Below are positions 31,230 through 39,689 of a stretch of 64,000 nt of DNA, in pieces; position 1 is the stretch's first letter, and the number at the start of each line of letters is the position of its first letter. Location: NCBI RefSeq assembly GCF_004664715.2, contig NC_051073.1:64617436-64681435 (forward strand), given 5' to 3'. The notes under the pieces were generated by a model that was not told where the DNA came from, did not search any database, and saw nothing but the letters and a program-made list of their open reading frames with translations. The stretch is from Peromyscus leucopus (lineage: Eukaryota; Chordata; Mammalia; Rodentia; Cricetidae). A program made the position numbers and the translations under genes.

Positions 31230-31274
31230 ATGCCCAGGGTGCGCGGCGCCCTCCGCAGCTCCGCGCAGCGCTAG
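31230..31274 (+). other. Short upstream ORF in the Acap2 5' UTR
   Basis: ATG at 31230 opens 14 codons (MPRVRGALRSSAQR) and stops at TAG 31272-31274, 111 bases before the main ATG. The context has G at -3 but C at +4, so initiation would be moderate and leaky. If the transcript starts upstream of 31230, this uORF could lower translation of Acap2. It has no known homologue that I recognise. Confidence 0.5.
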
Positions 31275-31385
31275 AGGCGGCCGAGCGCTCGCCGACGCCG
31301 CCCGGATCCCCGGTGCCTCCGCTCTCCCGCTCCCGCAGCTCCCGCGGCTCCTCCGGCGTCGCCTGCGAGGCCAGGCAGAGGCAAG

Positions 31386-31438
31386 ATGAAGATGACGGTG
31401 GATTTCGAGGAGTGTCTGAAGGACTCGCCCCGCTTCAG
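31386..31438 (+). CDS. Acap2: Acap2 coding exon 1 (N-terminus of ACAP2/centaurin beta 2)
   Basis: The reading frame from ATG at 31386 gives MKMTVDFEECLKDSPRF plus the first two bases of an Arg codon (AG), then a GT donor at 31439. This is the N-terminus I know for ACAP2, a cytoplasmic and endosomal GTPase-activating protein for ARF6 that also binds Rab35. The family layout is BAR, PH, ArfGAP (zinc finger), then ankyrin repeats, about 778 residues in human. This exon supplies only the first 17-18 residues, at the start of the BAR domain. The first ATG has A at -3, and so does the second ATG (codon 3); both Mets are kept in the known protein, so I chose the first. The exon sits in a CpG island, as expected for a broadly expressed gene. 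The intron is phase 2. Exon 2 is not in the window, so the gene runs off the right edge. I am very sure of the gene; the start choice rests on homology from memory. Confidence 0.94.
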
Positions 31439-31444
31439 GTAACC
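31439..31444 (+). other. Acap2: Acap2 exon 1 splice donor
   Basis: The junction reads CAG|GTAACC after a TTC codon. The AG|GT core fits a U2-type donor, and the homologous protein reading frame stops matching exactly here. All sequence to the right is intron 1. Confidence 0.85.
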
Positions 31445-31565
31445 CGCCGTGTCGCCCGGTGCCTCCCGGAGCCGCCTGTCCCGGCGGCGGGGCGTGAGAG
31501 CGGGTCTTGGGGAGCGGCCGCTGACCCCGGGATCGCTCGTCCACCCGGGGAGCCTTTGCTGGCTG

Positions 31566-31740
31566 GCCACGGTAGTACCCGCTGGCTGCGGGAGCACCGA
31601 CTGACCCCGGGAGCACCCACCAGCCCCCCGGCAGCACCCACCGCCCCCGGGTGCATCGTCGGCTCCCGGGTACACCCTCAGATCCTGGGTGCACCGCCGA
31701 CCCCGGGAACACCAGCCGGCTCCGGGAGCACCGCGGGCCC
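31566..31740. repeat. GC-rich minisatellite, about 20-bp unit, in Acap2 intron 1
   Basis: About eight to nine imperfect units of 17-21 bp repeat the pattern CCCCGGGAGCACC followed by a variable 6-8 bases. The units differ by single changes (GGGAGCAC, GGCAGCAC, GGGTGCAT, GGGTACAC, GGGTGCAC, GGGAACAC). The array starts about 130 bases after the splice donor and lies inside the CpG island. Confidence 0.75.
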
Positions 31741-32199
31741 TCAGTCCGCGCCTTCCGACGGGCCGGGCTGCAGCCTCTCGCCCGCAGTCCGAGGCGTGGC
31801 CGAGAGGGGACGTCGCCTCTTCAGCCTTGGCTCGCCGCCGCCTCTCCCGGAGCCCGGGCACCGCCGCATCGCGACCGTCGCGTCCCTCTCTGGCGCTCTT
31901 CCTCTCCCCTTCCTTCCGCCGCGCGTCGGCGCCCACCTCCCCACCCCCTCTGCGCGCCAGCTTTCTGGGCATCCTTGCGGGTCACTTAGTTCCTCTTCCC
32001 GCTTCTCAGCGGCCCTCGGCCTGGGAGGAGGGGGCAGGGGCCCCCAGGGAAGCGTTGGCGGAGGATTCGACGGAGGGGCTGGGGAGGGGGGCTTTGAACC
32101 ACCTATTCTAGCCACCCTTGACCGCCGCGGTCTGCTCTGCTTTCCGTGGAGGCTTTTGGAAGAGGTGCGGGGCCGAGCCAGCATTTCTGTTTTGAGAAC

Positions 32200-32535
32200 G
32201 GAAGTAGGAGGGCCCCGAAGATTGCATGTATGTTTCTCTTCCCGCGGCCTGGAGGGCCCTGGATCACAGTCGGATGCTCCCAGTGGATCTGTCACAAAAC
32301 TGATGTGGTGGCATTTGGATTCACATGGGCTGGCCTGCCTTCCACGTGAGAGGCGGCAGTACTGAGGGGGGGGGGGGGTCCAGAATCTGTGCGCTTTCCT
32401 TTTGGAGCGTTATAGGAAACTCTGGGTTTGGAGAATGGAGCTGTGCTTTACAGTGAATTGGAGAGGGCTGCCCTTAGGCCTAAATGAGACCTTAAAACTT
32501 TGGTTACATTTTTTGAAAGCTTCCTCTGAGCATTG

Positions 32536-32587
<52 letters not shown>

Positions 32588-33010
32588 CCACCAAGCTCCC
32601 TGCCAAGAGTGCATTGTAAATTCTTGCACCCTCCGGGAACTAACTGTTCTGAGCCTTCTGACTGTTAATTTGGCATCCCATTCTCCTCTCCAAGAAGAGG
32701 AAGGAGAAGTGTAGAATGAGGGAACTTAGGGGAAATTTAAGGACACGTTGTCTTTGTGCTTTTCTAGGTGTAAATTTTATTTGAAGCTAGTGCTTGTAAA
32801 CAAACACAGCCCCGCGCTTGATTTTGTTAATGTTGTTACCATTAGATTTCGACAGTTTTATGTTCTGGTTGAATTGAAGGACCCTGGTGACCCAAATAGA
32901 TTGTATAAGTGCAGCCTTGGTGGTTAGCTTTCCTGGCTGGCAGCAAATGAAGTAATTTTAAAATAATACCTTGGAAAGTTTTGCTTATTGTGAAATTTTT
33001 GCTTGGGTGA
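32200..33010. other. Intron 1 just after the CpG island
   Basis: Includes (G)13 at 32366-32378 and a (TG)n tract at 32537-32586; otherwise no repeat recognised. Confidence 0.5.
32537..32586. repeat. (TG)25 microsatellite
   Basis: Pure TG units in intron 1. Confidence 0.95.
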
Positions 33011-33015
33011 TTCAG

Positions 33016-33016
<1 letters not shown>

Positions 33017-33060
<44 letters not shown>
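33017..33060. repeat. (TG)22 microsatellite
   Basis: Pure TG units, at the tail side of an antisense RSINE1-type element. Confidence 0.95.
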
Positions 33061-33062
<2 letters not shown>

Positions 33063-33340
33063 GGCCAGAGATAGTCATTGGGTGTCTTTCTCAGTGGCTT
33101 CCCACCTTGTCTTTTGAGACAGCGTTGCACTGAACCGCAGGCTTGCTGATTCGGCTAGACTGGCTGGCCAGCAGTCCCTAGGGATTCTCCCAGCTCTGTC
33201 TCCCTGGCGCTCGGATTATAGGTATGGCGGTACACCATTTTGTTTGTTTTTCTTTAAACATATGTTTTGGGGGAATCAAACTCAGTTCCTTAGGCTTGTG
33301 TGGCAAACACTTTCTCCACCGAGCCTTCTCCTCAGTGGTC
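33061..33340 (-). repeat. RSINE1/B4A-type SINE
   Basis: Antisense: 'gaaggccagagatagtcattgggtgtctttctcagtggcttcccaccttgtcttttgagacagcgttgcactgaacc', 'gattcggctagactggctggccagcagtcc' to 'ctttctccaccgagcc'. Confidence 0.8.
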
Positions 33341-33965
33341 AGCTGTTCATCTTCACAGGAAGTAACCACAGTATTTTTCTTTTTAGAGAATGTAGCTTTG
33401 TGTTTCCCTGGTTTCAGAGAAATTTGATTTGGAAAAAAAAAAAAACCAGGCAAGTTGAGGGAAGTACTTTGGGTAGGCTTCTAGCCTTTGATGTTGGCCA
33501 CATGTCATGTGACACTTTCTATTTTTAAGGTAACCACTGAATATAAAAGAAGAATTAGAGATACCAGGTTGTTATGGTGTGATATGGTGAACTTTTTTCT
33601 TCACCTTGATTGTAATGTTTGCCCTATTTTATGTAGATGGAGATTTCTAAGATTCCTAGCCTCTGGCATTCCAGTTGTTGGCAGCTGCAAACTGGGAAGA
33701 GATGCAAGGTTCCAAGAGCTCCAGCATCTTGTATTCATTTTGGGGCCCAGATTAGATTTCCAACAGAGAACAATGCCAAGAAGTCGACAGCCCGTTGCCC
33801 ACATCCTAACTGTAGTTTTTCTGTGACTCTGCCGTGGTGTAGATTTGTGTTGTATCTCATTAGGATATTTCATTAATATTCACATCATGTATATATTGGA
33901 TAAAGTTGATTTAAGAGTATATGTGAATTTGGAATGCTATATTGGAACTCATATCAAAACAGAGC
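33341..33965. other. Intron 1, nothing recognised
   Basis: Contains an A-run at 33433-33445. A 112-codon frame at 33488-33826 has no known domain. Confidence 0.45.
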
Positions 33966-33969
33966 ATCT

Positions 33970-34076
33970 GTGAGCTGTGGGAATGGGTGACTGATGTCTA
34001 TATGTCCATCTACTTAGGAAGGTGAGGCAGGAGGATTGTGAATTGGAGGTTAGTCTGGACAGCAAAAGCCCTGTTA
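33970..34076 (+). repeat. Old B1-like fragment
   Basis: 'tatatgtccatctacttaggaaggtgaggcaggaggattgtgaattggaggttagtctggacagc'. Confidence 0.5.
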
Positions 34077-34079
34077 CCT

Positions 34080-34350
34080 GGGCTGAGGAGACCCCTCAGG
34101 TAAAGCACTGACTGTGTGATCATCGGGGATTGTAGTGTGGCTCCACAGCACACTTTAAATGCTGGGCTGGCAATCTCAGTGCTTTGGAGGCAGAGATGGA
34201 TCCTCTGGAAGAAGTTGGCTAGCTAGATTAACAAGCAGGTTAGCTAGACAACTGAATCAGGGAGCTCTGGCATCAACGGAGAGACCCTCCCTGAGAATAA
34301 GGTGGAGAATGAGGGAGGAGCATCGAATTCTGGCCTTTATGTGTACATAC
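34080..34350 (+). repeat. RSINE1/B4A-type SINE
   Basis: 'ggctgaggagacccctcaggtaaagcactgactgtg' to 'gagagaccctccctgagaataaggtggagaatgagggaggagcatcgaattctggcctttatg'. A CA-rich tail runs to 34430. Confidence 0.78.
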
Positions 34351-34550
34351 ACATATGTGCGTATGTGCTTGGACACACATACACCAACCCATGTAAATGT
34401 GCATACACACATGCACACCACTCACATATACACTTGCAAACAAAACTCTGTTATTCACTACTACCAAGGAAATCAGGAGACATTGTGAGGGCTGATCTCT
34501 GACTTTAATTATTTGAAAACATTCCCCCCCCCCCCTTCCTTACTCCCATT

Positions 34551-34762
34551 GGGGCTGGAGAGACAGCTCAACTGTTAAGAGCACTGGCTGCTCTCCAATG
34601 GACCTGGATTTGATTCCTATCACCTACATGTTGGTTCAGAACTATCTGTAACTCCGGTTCCAGGGATCCAGTGCCCTGTTCTGGTCCTGAGGCATACATG
34701 TGGTACACAGACATACATGCAGGTAAAATACCCATACACATAAAATAAAAATAAAAAAGAAT
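34551..34762 (+). repeat. B2 SINE
   Basis: 'ttggggctggagagacagctcaactgttaagagcactggctgctc' to 'cacataaaataaaaataaaaaagaatt'. Preceded by (C)12 at 34524-34535. Confidence 0.93.
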
Positions 34763-34765
34763 TAA

Positions 34766-34913
34766 GGGCAGGTGGTGGTAGCACATGCCTTTAATCTCTT
34801 AGCACTTAGGAGGCAGAGGTAGGTGGATCTCTGAGTTTGAGACCAGTCTGATCTACAGAGTGAGTTCCAGGACAGCCAAGACTACACAGAAAAACCCTGT
34901 CTCGAAACAAAAC
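34766..34913 (+). repeat. B1 SINE
   Basis: 'gggcaggtggtggtagcacatgcctttaatctcttagcac' to 'aaaaaccctgtctcgaaac'. Confidence 0.92.
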
Positions 34914-34928
34914 AAAAAAATCAGAACA

Positions 34929-35097
34929 TGCCGGGCGGTGGTGGCGCACGCCTTTAATCCCAGCACTCGGGAGGCAGAGCCAGGCGGATCTCTGTGAGTT
35001 CGAGGCCAGCCTGGGCTACCAAGTGAGTTCCAGGAAAGGCGCAAAGCTACACAGAGAAACCCTGTCTCGAAAAACCAAAAAAAGAAAAAAGAAAAAA
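34929..35097 (+). repeat. B1 SINE, young, inserted in the tail of the previous B1
   Basis: Close to consensus of the 'aaaggcgcaaagc' type with a long A-rich tail. AAAAAAATCAGAACA is found at 34914-34928 and again ending at 35112, so the insertion used the A tail of its neighbour. Confidence 0.94.
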
Positions 35098-35350
35098 AAA
35101 AAAATCAGAACAGAAGTTGTGGAGCCTCACATTAAATTTTATACTTTCAGTATTGAATGTATTTTATGTACTTATCTACCACCCAAACCAAAAGCTTATG
35201 TTCCAAAATGTAAATTTTAACTGTATAGAAGTTCATTGAGTTTTGTAGACTTCGGGTCCTCTTATTTGGTGTGTGATGCTTTTATTTATTTGCAGGTTTT
35301 TAAATAATAAAATTTATAAAATAAAAATTCTTTCACAAAATGTATCTTTT

Positions 35351-35483
35351 TGTTTTGTTTTGTTTGTTTGTTTTTCAAGACAGGGTTTCTCTGTGTAGCC
35401 CCGGCTGTCCTGGAACTCGATCTGTAGACCAGACTGGCCTCGAACTCACAGAGATCCACCTCCCTTTGCCTTCCACTGCTCGG
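35351..35483 (-). repeat. B1 SINE, 5'-truncated
   Basis: Antisense B1 flanked by TTCACAAAATGTATCTTTT (35332-35350) and the same with one mismatch (35484-35502). The SINE head is missing, which is typical of incomplete reverse transcription. Confidence 0.92.
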
Positions 35484-35502
35484 TTCACAAAATGGATCTT
35501 TT

Positions 35503-36010
35503 GGCTTTTAAATACGGCCTTTTTGTGTAACTGCCGTGGATGCTACAGACTTGATGCAAAAGTCAGATCTTGTTGAAGAAAAGATGTGCCACTACTCAAG
35601 GTTAAAACATTCATTTTCCTGTTAAGTTGCTGAGGAAATAGGAAGGGTTCTATTGAGGTAGGGAGAAAGGATGCTGTTGTGACTTTGGATAGTCTGAATA
35701 CACTCGGTGCTTTCTCTTGCATTCCAGTGCTGGGTATTTTGATTTTTGCTTAGTAGTTTGGAGGGCACACTTCATTGTATAATTTTGGGTTCTATTTTTA
35801 GCTTTTAAAATACCAGTCTAAAAGCTTAAAGGTCAAAATCTTGCTATAAAAATCTGCAAGAATGTAAATGTATCTAAGTGTATCTTTTTTTTTTTCAAGA
35901 GGGAATATTTGAGAGGCAGAGACATTTTAATTAATATTTACTGAAGTTTGAATTTGTGCCTGAAATTATAAGTAGTTTCTTGTTTGAATTTTCAGAACTC
36001 GTAATTCAAA
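35503..36010. other. Intron 1, nothing recognised
   Basis: AT-rich, without clear repeats or exons. Confidence 0.45.
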
Positions 36011-36016
36011 TTGTTT

Positions 36017-36120
36017 CTAGGCTCGGCATGTTGGTGGCACCACTATAATTCCAGTACTCTGTGCCAGAGGCATAAAGAGTGTAAGTTTGAGACTAGCTAG
36101 GACTATGTAGTGAGACTTTA
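36017..36120 (+). repeat. Old B1 copy
   Basis: 'ggctcggcatgttggtggcaccactataattccagtactctgtgccagaggca' to 'gactatgtagtgagacttt' and an A tail. Confidence 0.65.
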
Positions 36121-36126
36121 AAAAAA

Positions 36127-36320
36127 AAGATCTTTATTTTATGCGTATGGGTGTTTTGTCTGTATGTGTGTCTGTGTGTCACATGCACTCTGTGCTGTCA
36201 GAAGAGGGCATTAGATCCCCTGGAACTGTGAGCTGCCATGTGGGTGCTGGGAATCGAACCTGGGTCCTCTGGAAGAGCTGCCAGTGCTCTTAACTGCTGA
36301 GCCATCTCTTCCAGCCCTCC
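36127..36320 (-). repeat. B2 SINE
   Basis: Antisense B2, near full length. It keeps TCAGAAGAGGGCAT (36198-36211), the B2-borne CTCF-like core. Confidence 0.92.
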
Positions 36321-36489
36321 CAGATGTATTTTGAACATACTTTGGTTCACTTAAGAAGTGAAAACGTTTTTTGAGGTAAAAATTGAGAGGCCAAGAATAT
36401 TGGTGTGGCAGGAGGATCTCAGATTGCAGATCAGCTTGGGCCATACAGTAAGACAAAAGAAACATCAGGATTGATTAACAATTTCCAGT

Positions 36490-36715
36490 TATGAAATATT
36501 TATTATTATCCACTTTATGCATAAGGGTGTTTTCCTGCATGCATGTCTGTGCACCATATACATGCATGATGCCTGTGGAGGCCAGAAGAAAGTGTTGCAT
36601 CACCTGCAGCTGGAGTTATACACAGATTTTAGCCACCACATTGGTTGCTGGGAAGAGTGCTCTGGAAGAGCAGTCAGTGCTTTTAACCAACTCTGAGCCA
36701 TTTCTTAAGCTCCTG
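36490..36715 (-). repeat. B2 SINE, diverged
   Basis: Antisense: 'ttattattatccactttatgcataagggtgttttcctgcatgcatgtctgtgcacc' to 'ctctgagccatttcttaagctcc'. Confidence 0.88.
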
Positions 36716-36899
36716 TGAAGTAATTTTTTCCTCTGAGTAGTGTTCCTATACAAACATAATTACTTCAGTAAGCTTTTAAACGTTAGTCTTTGTGTGATCT
36801 TTTAGTCTTTTACAGTATCTGTTATGTACCCTCCTGAAGGTTTTTGTTTAGAGATTATAGTTCTGATTTGATTCTTGTTCAGTAAACTAGAATAAAATC

Positions 36900-37064
36900 T
36901 TTTTTGTTTTGTTTTGTTTTGTTTTTTTGAGACAGGGTTTCTCTGTGTAGTCCTGGCTGTCCTGGAACTCACTCTGTAGATTAGGCTGTAAATCTGGTGA
37001 CAGAAATCCACCTGCCTCTGTCTCCCAAGTACTGGGATTAAAGGTTTGTGCCACCACCACCTGA
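36900..37064 (-). repeat. B1 SINE
   Basis: Antisense with a (TTTTG)n tail. Imperfect flanks AGAATAAAATCTTTT and AGAACAAATCTTTT suggest the target duplication. Confidence 0.92.
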
Positions 37065-37069
37065 CATAG

Positions 37070-37494
37070 AACAAATCTTTTAACAGGGTGTTTTGGATGA
37101 AGTTTTAATGGGTGAAACACGAAACAAAACAAGGCTGCATACACCTTAGTGCCGTTTGCTGTTAACCTGGTCTTAATCCTGGCTGATTTGCTATTTTATA
37201 TCTCGTTTTTATAACCGGCAGACTCCTTGACAACCGGTGCCTTATACAGTAGAAAGAGTGGACAGAAGGATAATGGGAAATGTGCTTTTTAATCTCAGAC
37301 ATGGTAGAATGAAATTAACACTTTATATACCAAAGACATGAACCCTGATGCTCCATATTGCAGTTTCTAATTTTTTCACTCAATTTAATCAACTTAAGTT
37401 GACATAAATACATGCAAACTTTTTGGATATACCAGACATCATTCTAGATCCTTTCATAGCTAAAATATTTCATGCAGTAGAATTATTACTATTA
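37070..37494. other. Intron 1, nothing recognised
   Basis: No repeat or exon-like signal seen. Confidence 0.45.
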
Positions 37495-37597
37495 TTTTTT
37501 TTCAGGCAGAGTCTCACTATGTAGCCCAGATTGAAATTCTCCTGCCTCTGTCTCCCATGTGTTGGGACTGTATGTGTGTATTACCCTACCTGACTAA
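37495..37597 (-). repeat. B1 fragment
   Basis: 'tttcaggcagagtctcactatgtagcccagattgaaattctcctgcctctgtctcccatgtgttgggac'. Confidence 0.65.
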
Positions 37598-37799
37598 AAT
37601 TAGGAATCATCTTCATTACAAAAATTAAAAAAAAAATAACACTAGACTTTAATGTTAAAATGTATTAAATATTGAATATTTTGACTTTGCTAATGATGTG
37701 GACTTTTAAAATGATGGCTCTGTATGCTAATAAAAATAATTTTAAAAATTGATCCAAGGATTCGGTTATCTGGATGAATCTTGGTCTGGAAAATACTAA

Positions 37800-37970
37800 A
37801 TGGGCCAGCGTTATAGCCTAGCAGTAAAGGTGTGCGAGTCTGATGACCTGAGTTGGATCCTTGGAACCCATGTAAAGGTGGGAGGAGAGTTGTCTTCTGA
37901 CTTCCACATGTGTGCCGTGGGCACAACCGCCTCCAGTGTGTAAACACAACAGTAAGAACCATAAAATAGA
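37800..37970 (+). repeat. B3 SINE
   Basis: 'tgggccagcgttatagcctagcagtaaaggtgtgcgagtctgatgacctgagttggatcc' to 'cttccacatgtgtgccgtgggcac'. Confidence 0.8.
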
Positions 37971-38109
37971 AAATACTAAATGGAAAATTCTAGAAAATAT
38001 GGACTAGGGTATTTATGCTGTATTTTAATTTTTTTTTGTGTGTGTTTGTGTGTTGTATGTGTTCATAAAGATATGTGCATATGTGTATGCATTCAAGGCC
38101 ATGGTGTTG

Positions 38110-38910
38110 GAACCTTCCTTATTAGTTTTTATTAGTATATATTAATTATATGTAATAATGGGTTGTTTCATTACTATCATACATGTACAGTTACCTTGGC
38201 CCGTCATCTGTTTTTACCCTTCCGTATCCCCCTTCACTCCTGCTGATCCCCTTTCTTTTCACAGCCGGCTCCTCTCTACCTTCACATCTTCTGGTGACCC
38301 TTAGGGTTGGCCACAGGCACACAGCACCGTAGCCTAGGTTCCACTGCTGAAGAAAACGTCTCTCCTCCCCCAGCAACCATTAACTGTAACTCAGGGAGTG
38401 GTGGGGCCTCGTGAACCTCTCTGTTCTCCGTGACAGTCCCCCTCTTGGGTACATCTTGTGCAGGTCGTCACAGCTGCCGTGCATTCACGAGTGGAACACC
38501 ACACCATGTCCAGAAGTCAGCATTCCGTGTTACTTTCTCCTTCCTCTGACTCTGACATTTTTTCTGCTGCTTCCTTGAGCCTTAGTGCGGATGATACAGA
38601 TGTCTCATTTCTGCAACAGTTACTTGAATTTTCATCTCTTTGACCAATTATGAATCTCTCCAGTTACCACTGACCTCTGCAAAACAAGACACTTCCTTGA
38701 GCAAAGCTGACCGTAGCATTATCTGTAGGCGGCAACATAGTTATTTTGATTGGCAACTTGATGGCCACATTGTGTCCATTTAGCAGACAACAGCAGTAGC
38801 TCCTCTCTCGGGGCCCCTGGCATCCCCAGCCACAGGCTTTCCACAGTACCAGATAGACCAGATCTGAGTTCCCTCTTGTTTCCTGGGCTTCAAGTCCGAT
38901 CAGAAAATGG
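38110..38910 (-). repeat. Rodent L1 (Lx-like) 3' UTR, antisense
   Basis: 'tgggttgtttcattactatcatacatgtacagttacc', 'cactcctgctgatcccctttctttt', 'ctgctgaagaaaacgtctctcctcccccagcaaccattaactgtaactcagggag', 'tcttgtgcaggtcgtcacagctgccgtgcattcacgagtgg' and 'catgtccagaagtcagcattcc' follow the order of the rodent L1 3' UTR read backwards. GC-richer than usual for L1, as this UTR is. Confidence 0.72.
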
Positions 38911-38964
38911 TAGGTTGCTCCAGGACAGACGCGCTCTTACTGCACACTGGGAGCAGCTGGCTGG

Positions 38965-39077
38965 CTGGTTTGTGGATTAGTAGACTGTTGAGGGCAGTTC
39001 TCCCTCAGCTTTCTTCTTGCTGGCCAGCACTCTCCAGTCCAGTCAGAGCTTGATTTCTGTTTTGTGACAGGGTGTGT
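38965..39077. repeat. Copy 1 of a local duplication
   Basis: Matches 40210-40342 with few differences, except a 20-base stretch present only in copy 2. It lies between the L1 3' UTR and an RSINE1 fragment. Confidence 0.85.
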
Positions 39078-39094
39078 TCCACCTTATTTATTTA

Positions 39095-39300
39095 TTTTTT
39101 TGAGGTGAATCTCTCACTGAACCTGGAGCTCGTGGATTTGGTTAAATTGGCTGGCTGGCTAATGAGGCCCAGGCATTTGCCTGTCTCGGGTTATATGTGC
39201 TTCTTGGCACGCTCACCTTTCACTTTAGCAGTGGAGATCTGAACTCAGGTCGGCAGGCTTATGCAGCAGGCAGTTTGCGAACTGAGCCAGGCCCCCAGGC
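39095..39300 (-). repeat. RSINE1/B4A-type SINE
   Basis: 'tttttgaggtgaatctctcactgaacctggagctcgtggatttggttaaattggctggctgg' to 'gatctgaactcaggtcggcaggcttatgcagcaggc'. Confidence 0.72.
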
Positions 39301-39474
39301 CTGACAATTCATGTTTTAAAACTTGCCCTTCCAAGCAGTGTGGTGAGAGACCACGCATTGTCCTCCTCCGTCCAGCTAGGATGTGAGTGCTTCCTTTGCC
39401 GGGATATGCTCACCAGGTATGCTACCCACCCATCCGTCACTTACGTGTCTTAGTTATCGGATGGATGGGTGGTA

Positions 39475-39630
39475 TTGGAGTGCTTGTGTTCAGCGCTCGT
39501 TATTTTATGTAAAGTGGGCTGGAAGGGTAGAGTCGTGGTGCTGGTGAAGCCAGACATGCCAAAAGGAAGCGGTAAAGTGCTTCGTTTATGTGAAAAGGCA
39601 AACATCCTCCCCGAGGAAAGGAAAAACCGT
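39475..39630 (+). mobile_element. Tigger-type (pogo/CENP-B-like) transposon remnant
   Basis: The bases 'gccagacatgccaaaaggaagcggtaaagtgcttcgtttatgtgaaaaggc' match the start of a Tigger transposase gene. The frame reads MPKGSGKVLRLCEKANIL, close to the N-terminus of that protein family. Only about 50 codons are traceable. Confidence 0.55.
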
Positions 39631-39689
39631 CGTCCTTGTGCCGTGCCCGCAGTATTACTGTGTGAGTGTGATCTGGCCTCCAGCGTCAA

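Larger units (their letters stand above)
30880..31385 (+). promoter_or_regulatory. Acap2: Acap2 CpG-island promoter and 5' UTR
   Basis: GC content rises sharply near 30880 and CpG is dense up to the start codon. No TATA box stands near a plausible start. Visible elements are GC boxes in the G-rich tract at 30895-30940, an E-box CACGTGAC at 30957-30964, an ETS-type CCGGAAG at 31087-31093, and a GGGGCGGAGG GC box near 31172. This is the pattern of a TATA-less housekeeping promoter with dispersed start sites. The transcription start cannot be fixed from sequence alone; it probably lies between about 31000 and 31200. Confidence 0.8.
30890..32200. other. CpG island over Acap2 exon 1
   Basis: High GC with many CpG dinucleotides, in sharp contrast to the AT-rich, CpG-poor flanks. 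It spans the promoter, exon 1 and about 750 bases of intron 1. No SINE or LINE interrupts it, which is typical of a promoter kept clear of insertions. Confidence 0.9.

Noticed and set aside
31167..32295. Several long - strand frames in the CpG island
   Set aside because: Stop-poor GC-rich composition; Arg/Gly/Pro-rich shadows of the promoter and minisatellite with no domain.
30989..32365. 458-codon open frame across the CpG island
   Set aside because: It has no ATG at its start, overlaps Acap2 exon 1 in another frame, runs through the splice donor and the minisatellite, and is explained by GC-rich sequence lacking stop codons.
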